NCBI RefSeq assembly: GCF_030246925.1 | Contig: NZ_CP126740.1 | Location: forward strand, 1,240,001-1,304,000 | From: Microbacterium sp. zg-Y625 | GTDB taxonomy: Bacteria > Actinomycetota > Actinomycetes > Actinomycetales > Microbacteriaceae | Length of the DNA stretch: 64,000 nt | Reading direction: 5' to 3' | Shown here: positions 29,329-36,819 of the stretch, piece by piece | How positions within the stretch are numbered: the first letter of the stretch is position 1 | Layout of the letters: each line of letters starts with the position of its first letter | The notes under the pieces: model-generated | The model's database searches: none | What the model was told of the DNA's origin: nothing | Seen by the model: only the letters and a program-made list of their open reading frames with translations | Translations under genes and position numbers: made by a program

Positions 29329-30522
29329 ATGCGCGTAGACATCGTCACGAAGGAATACCCGCCGGAGATCTACGGCGGGGCCGGCGTCCACGTCACCGAA
29401 CTGGTGAAGGCGCTGCGGTCGCAGCTGGACGTGCGGGTGCGCGCGTTCGGGGCCGACCGCGCCGAGGAGGGCACCACGTCCTACGGCGTGCCGGCGGAGC
29501 TGGCATCCGCCAACGGGGCCGTGCAGACGCTCGGCACCGACCTCGAGATCGTCGGCGACGTGGCCGGCGCCGACGTCGTGCACAGCCACACCTGGTACGC
29601 GAATTTCGCCGGACACCTGGCCTCGCTCCTGCACGGCATCCCGCACATCGTCACGGCGCACTCGCTCGAGCCGCTGCGGCCCTGGAAGGCCGAGCAGCTC
29701 GGCGGCGGGTACGCCATCTCGAGCTACGTCGAGAAGACCGCCTACGAGGGGGCCGCGGCCATCGTCGCCGTCAGTGAGGGCATGCGCCAGGACATCCTGC
29801 GCAGCTACCCGGAGCTCGACCCCGAGAAGGTGCGGGTGATCTACAACGGCATCGACGTCGACGCGTGGCATCCGGTGTCTGACCCGGAGCTGCTCGCCGA
29901 GCTGGGTGTGGATGCCGCGCGGCCGAGTGTCGTCTTCGTCGGCCGCATCACGCGCCAGAAGGGCCTGCCGTATCTGCTGCGCGCCGCCGCCCTGCTGCCG
30001 CCGGAGGTGCAGCTGGTGCTGTGCGCGGGAGCGCCCGACACCCCGCAGATCATGGCGGAGGTCGAGGAACTCGTGCGCGGCCTGCAGCAGACCCGCTCGG
30101 GTGTGGTCTGGATCGACCGCCACCTCTCGCGCCACGAGCTGTGCACGCTGCTGTCGGCCGCGACGACCTTCGTCTGCCCGTCGGTCTACGAGCCGCTCGG
30201 CATCGTGAACCTCGAGGCGATGGCGTGCGGTGCGGCCGTCGTCGGCACCGCGACCGGCGGCATCCCCGAGGTGGTCGTCGACGGTGTGACGGGGCGCCTT
30301 GTGCCGATCGAACAGGTGCAGGACGGCACCGGCACGCCGACCGACCCGGAGCGGTACGTCGCCGACCTCGCCGCCGTGCTCACCGAGGTCGTCTCCGACC
30401 CCGAGCGCGCCGCCGCCTACGGACGCGCCGGGCGCGCCCGCGCCGCGGAGGCGTTCAGCTGGCAGGCGATCGCCGACACGACGGCCGCGCTGTACGCCGA
30501 GGTCACCGGCGGCGGCCGATAG
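29329..30522 (+). CDS. glgA: Glycogen synthase / ADP-glucose:glucose-1-phosphate glucosyltransferase (GT4, GlgA/GlgM type)
   Basis: 397-residue GT-B fold glycosyltransferase. The N-terminal EYPPEIYGGAGVHV segment and the C-terminal CPSVYEPLGIVNLEAMACG segment (nucleotide-sugar binding EX7E-like) are clear. This actinobacterial type corresponds to mycobacterial GlgM, shown there to make maltose-1-phosphate as well as, or instead of, elongating glycogen. So the product here may be maltose-1-phosphate; the sequence alone does not settle it. The stop codon is part of the next gene's promoter hexamer. Confidence 0.9.
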   Translation: MRVDIVTKEYPPEIYGGAGVHVTELVKALRSQLDVRVRAFGADRAEEGTTSYGVPAELASANGAVQTLGTDLEIVGDVAGADVVHSHTWYANFAGHLASLLHGIPHIVTAHSLEPLRPWKAEQLGGGYAISSYVEKTAYEGAAAIVAVSEGMRQDILRSYPELDPEKVRVIYNGIDVDAWHPVSDPELLAELGVDAARPSVVFVGRITRQKGLPYLLRAAALLPPEVQLVLCAGAPDTPQIMAEVEELVRGLQQTRSGVVWIDRHLSRHELCTLLSAATTFVCPSVYEPLGIVNLEAMACGAAVVGTATGGIPEVVVDGVTGRLVPIEQVQDGTGTPTDPERYVADLAAVLTEVVSDPERAAAYGRAGRARAAEAFSWQAIADTTAALYAEVTGGGR

Positions 30523-30525
30523 GCT
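30520..30525 (+). promoter_or_regulatory. Leaderless-type -10 for the ABC ATPase at 30532
   Basis: TAGGCT whose first three bases are the glgA stop codon; ATG follows six bases later. A promoter may thus be formed from the previous gene's stop. Confidence 0.55.
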
Positions 30526-30531
30526 GGGCGC

Positions 30532-31326
30532 ATGGCTGAGGTTCTCGAGTTCTCCGACGTCGTCGTCCGCCGGAATGCCCGGGACATCGTCGACCATGTC
30601 GACTGGACCGTCACCGACGACCAGCGGTGGGTGATCCTCGGGCCGAACGGCGCGGGCAAGACCACCCTGCTGCAGCTCGCCGCGACGCTGATGCACCCGA
30701 CGTCGGGCGTCGTCACGATCCTGGAGGAGCGGCTCGGCCGCACAGACGTGTTCGAGCTGCGCCCGCGCATCGGCTTCGCCTCGTCGGCCATGGCCCGGCG
30801 CGTGCCGCCGGAGGAGACGGTGCTCAACGTCGTGCTGACGGCGGCCTTCGCCGTCATGGGGCGCTGGAACGAGGCCTACGAGGACATCGACGAGCGCCGC
30901 GCCCTGCGCGTGCTCGCCGAGTGGAAGCTCGATCACCTGGCCGATCGCACCTTCGGCACGCTGTCGGACGGCGAACAGAAGCGGGTGCAGATCGCCCGCG
31001 CCGTGATGACCGACCCCGAGCTGCTGCTGCTGGACGAGCCGACCGCGAGCCTGGACCTCGGTGCCCGCGAGGAGCTGCTGGCCCTGCTGAGCGGCTACGC
31101 GCAGGCGCCGACGACGCCCGCCATGGTGATGGTGACGCACCACGTGGAGGAGATCCCGGTCGGATTCACCCACGTGATGCTGCTGCGGGAGGGCAGGGTG
31201 GTGGCCGCCGGCCCGATCGCCGAGACCCTCACCGCGCAGAACCTCACCGAGGCGTTCGGCATGCAGATCGCGCTGCACGAAGAGGCCGGGCGCTACTCGG
31301 CCCGCGCCGAGGCGGCCTCGGCCTGA
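30532..31326 (+). CDS. ABC transporter-like ATP-binding protein (YlmA/ModF-like)
   Basis: Soluble single ABC ATPase domain, 264 residues, with Walker [10 protein letters not shown] near 36-44, signature [14 protein letters not shown] and Walker [13 protein letters not shown]. No permease gene is adjacent. The protein resembles the lone ATPases of the ylmA group, whose role is unclear. The signature has Asp in place of the usual second Gly (LSDGE), as in that group. Confidence 0.82.
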   Translation: MAEVLEFSDVVVRRNARDIVDHVDWTVTDDQRWVILGPNGAGKTTLLQLAATLMHPTSGVVTILEERLGRTDVFELRPRIGFASSAMARRVPPEETVLNVVLTAAFAVMGRWNEAYEDIDERRALRVLAEWKLDHLADRTFGTLSDGEQKRVQIARAVMTDPELLLLDEPTASLDLGAREELLALLSGYAQAPTTPAMVMVTHHVEEIPVGFTHVMLLREGRVVAAGPIAETLTAQNLTEAFGMQIALHEEAGRYSARAEAASA

Positions 31327-31367
31327 CCCGCCGTCGAGCCGCGGTACGCGTTGTGCCGCAAGGCTGA

Positions 31368-31373
31368 TAGAAT
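31368..31373 (+). promoter_or_regulatory. Possible -10 for rpmE2
   Basis: TAGAAT, about 75 bases before the rpmE2 ATG. The leader would contain a small hairpin, GGTGC-ATTC-GCACC (31382-31395), near its 5' end. Possible leader regulation, but short. Confidence 0.4.
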
Positions 31374-31447
31374 CGTTCCTTGGTGCATTCGCACCGCAGA
31401 CTTTGACCGTTCTGGCAAAATCCAGGGCACCACCTCAAGGACACCTC

Positions 31448-31699
31448 ATGAAGACTGACATCCACCCCGACTACCGCCCCATCGTGTTCCGCGACCTGGG
31501 CTCGGGAGAACTGTTCCTCACGCGCTCGACCGTCACCAGCGACAAGACCGTCGAGTTCGAGGGCGCCGAGTACCCCGTCATCGACGTCGAGATCTCGTCG
31601 GCTTCGCACCCGTTCTACACGGGCAAGCAGCGCATCATGGACTCGGCCGGTCGCGTCGAGAAGTTCAACCAGCGCTTCAAGAACTTCGGCACCAAGTAA
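31448..31699 (+). CDS. rpmE2: 50S ribosomal protein L31 type B
   Basis: 83 residues. It has no cysteines, so this is the zinc-free (type B) form that replaces the zinc-binding L31 under zinc shortage in some bacteria, or serves as the only L31 in others. The [11 protein letters not shown] start and [20 protein letters not shown] segment are diagnostic. AAGGA lies upstream of ATG 31448, which is preferred over the in-frame ATG at 31403. No Zur box was recognised. A strong terminator follows. Confidence 0.96.
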   Translation: MKTDIHPDYRPIVFRDLGSGELFLTRSTVTSDKTVEFEGAEYPVIDVEISSASHPFYTGKQRIMDSAGRVEKFNQRFKNFGTK

Positions 31700-31712
31700 G
31701 TCGCCGCACACG

Positions 31713-31739
31713 AAAGGCCCCGCTTCGGCGGGGCCTTTT
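31713..31739. terminator. Intrinsic terminator after rpmE2, possibly bidirectional
   Basis: Perfect 11-base stem (31713-31723 and 31728-31738) with a TTCG tetraloop, followed by T. The A-run before the 5' arm makes it usable also for the convergent exonuclease gene. Confidence 0.9.
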
Positions 31740-31753
31740 CGTCGTTGCGGCGG

Positions 31754-32497
31754 TCAGCGCACCGGCCAGCTGCCGTCGAGGCTGTCATCGGGGTCGAGCC
31801 GGCCGACCTTGATGAAGTACTCGGTGAGGCTCGCCGCCTGCGCCCGCGCCCAGCCGATCTGCTGCGTGTGGAGCTCCTGCGCCGTGGGCGGCAGCTGCGG
31901 CCCGAACCGCTCGGCGAGGGCCTGCGCGACCCGTCCGGCAGCCACGGCGTCGGCGCACGCGTCATGCGCGCCCTCGAGCGGCACGGCGTAATGCGCGGCG
32001 ACGGCCTCGAGGGTGCGCTTGCCGCGGCGGTACCGGTCGTGGGCCTTGTCGAGGACGAGCGGATCGATGATGGGTCCGGGCGAGCGGAGGGCACGGATGC
32101 CGTGACGCACGGCCTCGTACTTGAGCAGCGAGAAGTCGTAGCACGCGTTGTAGGCGACCACCGGGATGCCGGCGGCGAACAGTCCCCGCAGCATCTGCAC
32201 GACGTCGGCGACGACCTCGGCAGCGGCCCGGCCCTCGGCGCGGGCGTGCGCCGTCGTGATGCCGTGCACCGCCGTCGCCCCCTCGGGGATGTCGATGCCG
32301 GGGTCGGCGAGCCAGTCGCGGGCGTGCACGACCGCGCCGGAGCCGTCGATGACGCCGACGTGGGCGGTGACGATGCGGTCGTTCTCGACATCGACGCCGG
32401 TCGTCTCGAGATCGAACACGCCGACAAGGCGCGTCCACGCCGGAATGCGCGCGGGCTCGGGAAAGCCGAGAAGCGGCTCGGGCTGCCACATCGTCAT
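31754..32497 (-). CDS. 3'-5' exonuclease, DnaQ/DEDDh family
   Basis: 247-residue exonuclease-domain protein. DEDDh motifs: FDLETTG (ExoI) near residue 27, AYNACYDFSLL (ExoII) near 117, and HDACADA (ExoIII) near 185. The family includes the DNA polymerase III epsilon proofreading domain, but this stand-alone protein may act in repair or RNA processing. I use ATG 32497 because TAGCGT lies seven bases upstream (leaderless); an in-frame ATG at 32527 would put the promoter inside the gene. Confidence 0.88.
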   Translation of the reverse strand: MTMWQPEPLLGFPEPARIPAWTRLVGVFDLETTGVDVENDRIVTAHVGVIDGSGAVVHARDWLADPGIDIPEGATAVHGITTAHARAEGRAAAEVVADVVQMLRGLFAAGIPVVAYNACYDFSLLKYEAVRHGIRALRSPGPIIDPLVLDKAHDRYRRGKRTLEAVAAHYAVPLEGAHDACADAVAAGRVAQALAERFGPQLPPTAQELHTQQIGWARAQAASLTEYFIKVGRLDPDDSLDGSWPVR

Positions 32498-32504
32498 GTC
32501 CACA

Positions 32505-32510
32505 ACGCTA
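32505..32510 (-). promoter_or_regulatory. Leaderless-type -10 for the exonuclease gene
   Basis: TAGCGT, seven bases upstream of ATG 32497, in the short gap to the divergent hydrolase. Confidence 0.55.
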
Positions 32511-32556
32511 GAGCCGGGCGCCGACATCGGCGGGCAGGCGCTCCGTCGCCGCCTCG

Positions 32557-32562
32557 TAGACT
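32557..32562 (+). promoter_or_regulatory. Leaderless-type -10 for the hydrolase at 32569
   Basis: TAGACT, six bases before GTG 32569. No ribosome binding site of normal spacing is present, supporting a leaderless mRNA. Confidence 0.55.
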
Positions 32563-32568
32563 TCAGGG

Positions 32569-33468
32569 GTGACCGCCCTGCACCCCTACGCCGACTCCCT
32601 CGCCCGCATTCCGGTGCGCCGACACGAGGTCGCGGTGCAAGGCGGAACGACCGCTTACTGGGAGTACGGCCCCGCCACTGCGGAGCACACCATCGTGGCG
32701 GTGCACGGCTTCCGCGGCGAGCACCACGGCCTGGAGCCGGTGGTCGCCCACCTCGACGGCATCCGCGTGCTCATGCCCGACCTCCCCGGATTCGGCGAGA
32801 CCGCACCGTTGCCCGGTCGCCGCCACGATCTGGCCGCCTACGCCGCGTGGCTCACCGACTTCGTTGCCGCGACCGCACCCGGGGCGGTGATCCTCGGGCA
32901 CTCGTTCGGGTCGATCGTCGTCTCCGCGGCCGTCGCCGGGGGCCTCGAGACCCCGCGGGTCATCCTGGTCAACCCGATCGGCGCCCCGGCGCTCGAAGGC
33001 CCCCGCGGCATCCTCACCCGCCTGGCGGTCTTCTACTACTGGGCCGGCGCCCGGCTGCCGCGCCCGGTCGGCGATGCGGTGCTGCGCAGCCGCCTCATCG
33101 TGCGCGTCATGAGCATGTCGATGGCCAAGACCCGCGACCGGGCGCTGCGCCGCTTCGTGCACGATCAGCACGACACGTACTTCTCGCGGTTCGCCGATCG
33201 CGACGTGCTGCACGACGCGTTCCTGGCGTCGGTCTCCAACGACATCCGCGCCTACGCGCCGGCGATCGATCAGCCGACCCTGCTGGTGGCGGCCGTCCAG
33301 GACGACATCACGCCCATCGCGGCGGAGCGGCACCTGGCGACCCTCTTCCCCGATGCGCGGCTGGTGGAGATCGAGGGCGTCGGACACCTCATCCATTACG
33401 AGACGCCGCAGCCGGCGGCGGCGGCGATCAGGCGGTTTCTGCAGCCTTCCGCCGACGGTACGCGTTGA
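32569..33468 (+). CDS. Alpha/beta hydrolase
   Basis: 299-residue hydrolase. HGFRGEHHG oxyanion loop near 46-54, nucleophile elbow GHSFGS near 109-114, Asp in VAAVQDDITP and catalytic His in GVGHLIHYE. The substrate is unknown. The last 41 bases overlap the end of the convergent CGNR gene, so both C-termini are read from the same DNA on opposite strands. Confidence 0.88.
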   Translation: MTALHPYADSLARIPVRRHEVAVQGGTTAYWEYGPATAEHTIVAVHGFRGEHHGLEPVVAHLDGIRVLMPDLPGFGETAPLPGRRHDLAAYAAWLTDFVAATAPGAVILGHSFGSIVVSAAVAGGLETPRVILVNPIGAPALEGPRGILTRLAVFYYWAGARLPRPVGDAVLRSRLIVRVMSMSMAKTRDRALRRFVHDQHDTYFSRFADRDVLHDAFLASVSNDIRAYAPAIDQPTLLVAAVQDDITPIAAERHLATLFPDARLVEIEGVGHLIHYETPQPAAAAIRRFLQPSADGTR

Positions 33469-33988
33469 CGTTCATCCGGTTGCCGCAGTTGCCGGTGTCG
33501 CAGTACCGCTTCGAGCCGTTCTTGGAGTAGTCGATGTACACCGACAGGCAGTCGTCGGCGGAGCAGATGCGCACCCGCTCGTAGGCATCGAGGCGGATGA
33601 CGTCGACGAACGCCATCGCCGTCTCCACCAGGACGCGCGTGGCGAACGTCGCGTCGTCGCGGGTGGCGTGGATGTGCCAGTCGTAGCCCTCGTGGATCAC
33701 CAGCTGCGGCAGGGCGTGACCGTCGCGGAGCATGCCGTTGACCAGCGGCACGGCGGCCGTGCGGTCGGCCAGCCAGAGTTCGTGCAGGCGGGGGCGGATG
33801 GCGCGCACCGCGTCGAGCTCGCGCTGGTCGCCCGTGAAGGATCCCGTATAGCGGTGCACCTGCAGGAACCGCTGCAGATCCGCTCTGTCCACCAGGCGAT
33901 CGGCGCCGTCAGTGGCGGTCGCGGGCAGCGTGTTGACGAGGTCGACGGCCGCCGCGAGAGCTTGCGTCGTGTCACGAGCGAAGAGCAC
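33428..33988 (-). CDS. CGNR zinc-finger transcriptional regulator
   Basis: 186-residue protein with an N-terminal stress-response ABATE-like domain (LVNTLPATATDGADRLVD) and a C-terminal CGNR zinc finger. The zinc ligands are in CSADDC and CDTGNCGNR (about 145-175). The family regulates transcription; targets are unknown. GTG 33988 is used as start; it lies at the -35 of the divergent exporter promoter, so the two are likely to influence each other. The 41-base tail-to-tail overlap with the hydrolase is unusual. Confidence 0.85.
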   Translation of the reverse strand: MLFARDTTQALAAAVDLVNTLPATATDGADRLVDRADLQRFLQVHRYTGSFTGDQRELDAVRAIRPRLHELWLADRTAAVPLVNGMLRDGHALPQLVIHEGYDWHIHATRDDATFATRVLVETAMAFVDVIRLDAYERVRICSADDCLSVYIDYSKNGSKRYCDTGNCGNRMNVNAYRRRKAAETA

Positions 33989-33989
33989 A

Positions 33990-34018
33990 TTGACCCCTGA
34001 CGTCGGTGGGCGTACTGT
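33990..34018 (+). promoter_or_regulatory. Promoter of the EamA exporter (complete -35/-10)
   Basis: TTGACC (33990-33995), 17-base spacer, TACTGT (34013-34018). This is one of the best full promoter matches in the window. Transcription would begin at or next to GTG 34024, the first codon of an 11-codon upstream frame. Confidence 0.65.
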
Positions 34019-34023
34019 CACCA

Positions 34024-34059
34024 GTGAATCACACCACACCCCTGACAGGCGGAGCATGA
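34024..34059 (+). CDS. Possible leaderless leader peptide overlapping the exporter start
   Basis: An 11-codon frame, VNHTTPLTGGA, beginning five bases after the -10 and ending in TGA that overlaps the ATG of the downstream exporter (ATGA). Three of the eleven codons are Thr. The arrangement would couple exporter translation to leader translation and could sense amino-acid supply. No ribosome profiling or conservation data are available to me; it is an inference from layout. Confidence 0.35.
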   Translation: MNHTTPLTGGA

Positions 34060-35033
34060 GCACACGTACTGTACTGCTGTCCTCCGCCGTCGCCAGACCT
34101 CCGCGCGTGGCGACCTCGGGACTCGTCATCGCGGTGGCCTCGGCTCTGGCGTTCTCCTTCTCCGGTCCCTTCCTGAAGCCGCTGCTGGAAGCGGGCTGGT
34201 CGCTCGGGGCTGTGCTGCTGGTGCGGATGGGGCTCGCCGGCCTCGTCCTCTCGCCGGCGCTCCTGCAGGCGGTGCGCCGCGAGCGCGGGTTCCTGCGCAG
34301 ACACGGCGGCATCATCGTCGCCTTCGGGCTCACCGCCGTGGCCGGCTGCCAACTGTTCTATTTCGCGGCGATGCAGCGGATGCCGGTGGCCGTGGCCCTG
34401 CTCATCCAGTACTTCGCGCCGGTGCTGCTGGTGATCTGGGTGTGGGCGCGCAGCCGCCGCGCTCCCTCGCGGCTCGTCCTCGGGGGCTCTCTCGTGGCGA
34501 TGGCCGGCCTCGTGCTGGTCGTGGACCTCACCGGTGCGCGCTTCGACCTGCTCGGCACGCTGTTCGCGCTGGGTGCGGCCACGTGCACCGCCGTCTACTT
34601 CGCGATCGCCGAGCGCAGCGGCGACCGACTGCCGCCGCTGGCGCTGGCGTCCGGCGGGCTGCTGATCGGAACAGCGCTCATCGGCGTGCTGCTCCTGGCC
34701 GGCATCCTGCCGTTCGCCGCTCCTGAGGTGAGCGTGGTGCTGGACGGCGTCGAGGTGCCGTGGTGGATGCCGCTGGCGTGGGTGGGTGCGATCGGCACGA
34801 GTCTCGGCTACGCGCTCGGCGTGGTGGCGGTGCCGCGCATCGGCGCGCGCGTGGCATCCTTCGTCGGACTGTCGGAGGTGCTGTTCACGCTGATGATGGC
34901 CTGGCTCTTCCTGGGCGAGGCGCCGGCGCCCGTGCAGTTCGCCGGAGGAGCGCTCATCCTCGTCGGCGTCGTTCTGGTGCGGATGGATGCCACGCCCCGC
35001 GTGAGGGTGGCGGCGGCGCCGGACAGGCGTTGA
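34056..35033 (+). CDS. DMT superfamily exporter (EamA/RhtA-like)
   Basis: 325-residue membrane protein with about ten hydrophobic helices arranged as two EamA repeats. The first repeat starts near ALAFSFSGPFLKPLLEAGWS; the second has AVYFAIAERSG and GTSLGYALGVVAVPRIGARVASFVGLSEVLFTLMMAW. The family includes the threonine/homoserine exporter RhtA and other metabolite exporters. ATG 34056 is preceded by GGCGGAG. It lies beside an Lrp/AsnC regulator gene (convergent, seven bases between stops), which fits amino-acid export, but cargo is not known. Confidence 0.88.
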   Translation: MSTRTVLLSSAVARPPRVATSGLVIAVASALAFSFSGPFLKPLLEAGWSLGAVLLVRMGLAGLVLSPALLQAVRRERGFLRRHGGIIVAFGLTAVAGCQLFYFAAMQRMPVAVALLIQYFAPVLLVIWVWARSRRAPSRLVLGGSLVAMAGLVLVVDLTGARFDLLGTLFALGAATCTAVYFAIAERSGDRLPPLALASGGLLIGTALIGVLLLAGILPFAAPEVSVVLDGVEVPWWMPLAWVGAIGTSLGYALGVVAVPRIGARVASFVGLSEVLFTLMMAWLFLGEAPAPVQFAGGALILVGVVLVRMDATPRVRVAAAPDRR

Positions 35034-35040
35034 CGAGGCG

Positions 35041-35514
35041 TCACGCCTCGCCGCGGGCCAGCTCCATGAGCGGCCGGACGCGGTAGCCGATCACCTCTTC
35101 CATCACCAGCGACGTCTCGGAGCGCTCCACGCCCTCGATCGCGAGGATGCGTGCATCGATGTCGAACAGGTGCTGGGTGTCGCGGGCGGCCACCCGCACG
35201 ACGAGGTCGATCGCGCCGCTGATCCCGTGAGCCTGGATGACCTCGGGGATCTCGGAGATCTGGGCGGTGATCCGCGGCAGGTCGGCCTGTCGGACGACCA
35301 CGCTGAGCAGGGCCTCGAGGGGGAAGCCGAGGGCGGCGGGCGCCATCGCCCGCTCGTAGGAGAGGAAGACGCCGGCGCGGTCGAGCTTGCCCATGCGCGC
35401 CTGCACGGTGTTGCGTGAGAGCCCGAGGCGCTCGGACAGCGCCACGACGGTTTCGCGCGGGTCGTCCGCCAGGGCGTCCAACAGGGCCAGGTCGACGTGG
35501 TCCAGGGTGCTCAT
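35041..35514 (-). CDS. Lrp/AsnC family transcriptional regulator
   Basis: 157 residues. N-terminal helix-turn-helix (LLDALADDPRETVVALSERLGLSRNTVQARMGKL) and C-terminal RAM ligand-binding domain. ATG 35514 is chosen because TAGCGT is eight bases upstream; the in-frame ATG at 35532 would contain the promoter. It is divergent from the bkd operon, whose -35 is overlapped by a palindrome with CAAG/CTTG half-sites, so it is the likely local regulator, responding perhaps to a branched-chain amino acid. The gene is a candidate equivalent of BkdR. Confidence 0.9.
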   Translation of the reverse strand: MSTLDHVDLALLDALADDPRETVVALSERLGLSRNTVQARMGKLDRAGVFLSYERAMAPAALGFPLEALLSVVVRQADLPRITAQISEIPEVIQAHGISGAIDLVVRVAARDTQHLFDIDARILAIEGVERSETSLVMEEVIGYRVRPLMELARGEA

Positions 35515-35522
35515 AGTGCGAA

Positions 35523-35528
35523 ACGCTA
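35523..35528 (-). promoter_or_regulatory. Leaderless-type -10 for the Lrp/AsnC gene
   Basis: TAGCGT, eight bases upstream of ATG 35514. Confidence 0.5.
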
Positions 35529-35554
35529 GCACGCGACCCGCGGGTCGACATGCG

Positions 35555-35610
35555 CAAGATGCTCAAGATCGCGGCTTGTGCTTGAGCTAGGTGCTGTGTC
35601 GACGTACGCT
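35555..35610 (+). promoter_or_regulatory. bkd operon promoter with overlapping palindromic operator
   Basis: -35 TTGAGC (35582-35587), 17-base spacer, -10 TACGCT (35605-35610). An inverted repeat GCTCAAG (35561-35567) / CTTGAGC (35581-35587) places its right arm exactly on the -35. Further CAAG (35555) and CTTG (35575) half-sites flank it, giving four related half-sites, as expected for an oligomeric Lrp/AsnC protein. Confidence 0.6.
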
Positions 35611-35682
35611 CGCGGCAGCCGGCGACGAGGCCGGCGCGGAACCGACGGGGTCCTCACGAGGGGCGCCGGGACGGAGGCGACG

Positions 35683-36819
35683 ATGACGTATCTCCCGAGC
35701 ACGACCGCGGATCCCGGCACCGACATGGGGCCCGTCGCGCAGGTCATCACCCCCGACGGCGAACGGGTCGCGGATGCGACGCTGGAACCGTGGCTGCACG
35801 AGGTGGGTGACGACGTCCTCGTCGGCCTCTATCGCGACATGGTGCGTACGCGACGCCTGGACCGCGAGGGCGTCGCCCTGCAGCGGCAGGGCCAGCTCGG
35901 CCTGTGGGCGCCCTGCGAGGGGCAGGAAGCGGTGCAGATCGGCACCGCGCGCGCCCTGCGGGCGGCCGACTTCGTCTTTCCGAGCTACCGCGAGTCCGGC
36001 GTGCAGCTGGTGCGGGGCGCGACGCCGACGGAGCTGATCCAGGTCTGGCGCGGCGAGGAGCAGTCGATGGGCGACCCGTTCGCCCGCCGCACGGCCGGCC
36101 CCCAGATCATCATCGGCGCGCAGACCCTGCACGCCGTCGGCTACGCGATGGGCATCCAGCGCGCGGAGGCGCTCGGTGGCGTCGCCACCGACGACGTGGC
36201 TGTGGCCTACTTCGGCGACGGTGCCTCGAGCCAGGGCGACGTGAACGAGGCCATGGTGTTCGCCGCGTCCTTCGGCGCCCCTGTGGTCTTCGTCTGCTCC
36301 AACAACCAGTGGGCGATCTCGGAGCCGGTGCGCGTGCAGTCCCGCACGCCGCTGGCCGCGCGGGCGCCCGCCTTCGGCATCCCGAGTCTGCGCGTGGACG
36401 GCAACGACGTGCTCGCCTGCTTCGGCGCCATGCGCTGGGCACTGGAGCGCGCACGCAGTGGGGCGGGGCCCGCGTACATCGAGGCGGTCACCTATCGCAT
36501 GGGTCCCCACACGACCGCGGACGACCCCACGCGCTACCGCGACCCGGCGGAGCTCGAGCGGTGGCGCGGCCGCGACCCGATCGCCCGGGTGCACGCGCTG
36601 CTGCGCGCGCGGGGGGCGCTGGACGACGAGGCTGCGGCGGACATCGCCGCCGACGCCGACCGGCTGGCCGCCGACGTGCGGGAGGTGTGCCTGTCGTACC
36701 GCACGCGGGACCCGCTGACGATCTTCGACGAGGTGTATGCCGAGCCCCACGCCGCACTCGAGGCGGAGCGCCGCGCCTACGCCGCGTACCTCGACGGGTT
36801 CGAGGAGGGTGCGTCATGA
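35683..36819 (+). CDS. bkdA: Branched-chain 2-oxoacid dehydrogenase E1 alpha subunit
   Basis: ThDP-dependent decarboxylating subunit, 378 residues. The ThDP motif runs from GDG (178-180) to NN (207-208), in the form FGDGASSQGDVNEAM...CSNNQWAIS. The YRMGPHTTADDPTRY loop near 265-280 matches E1 alpha of the pyruvate/branched-chain group. ATG 35683 has GGAGG seven bases upstream; an earlier in-frame ATG lies inside the promoter. First of three overlapping genes. The branched-chain assignment rests on the neighbouring leucine-breakdown genes; pyruvate is the alternative substrate. Confidence 0.88.
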   Translation: MTYLPSTTADPGTDMGPVAQVITPDGERVADATLEPWLHEVGDDVLVGLYRDMVRTRRLDREGVALQRQGQLGLWAPCEGQEAVQIGTARALRAADFVFPSYRESGVQLVRGATPTELIQVWRGEEQSMGDPFARRTAGPQIIIGAQTLHAVGYAMGIQRAEALGGVATDDVAVAYFGDGASSQGDVNEAMVFAASFGAPVVFVCSNNQWAISEPVRVQSRTPLAARAPAFGIPSLRVDGNDVLACFGAMRWALERARSGAGPAYIEAVTYRMGPHTTADDPTRYRDPAELERWRGRDPIARVHALLRARGALDDEAAADIAADADRLAADVREVCLSYRTRDPLTIFDEVYAEPHAALEAERRAYAAYLDGFEEGAS

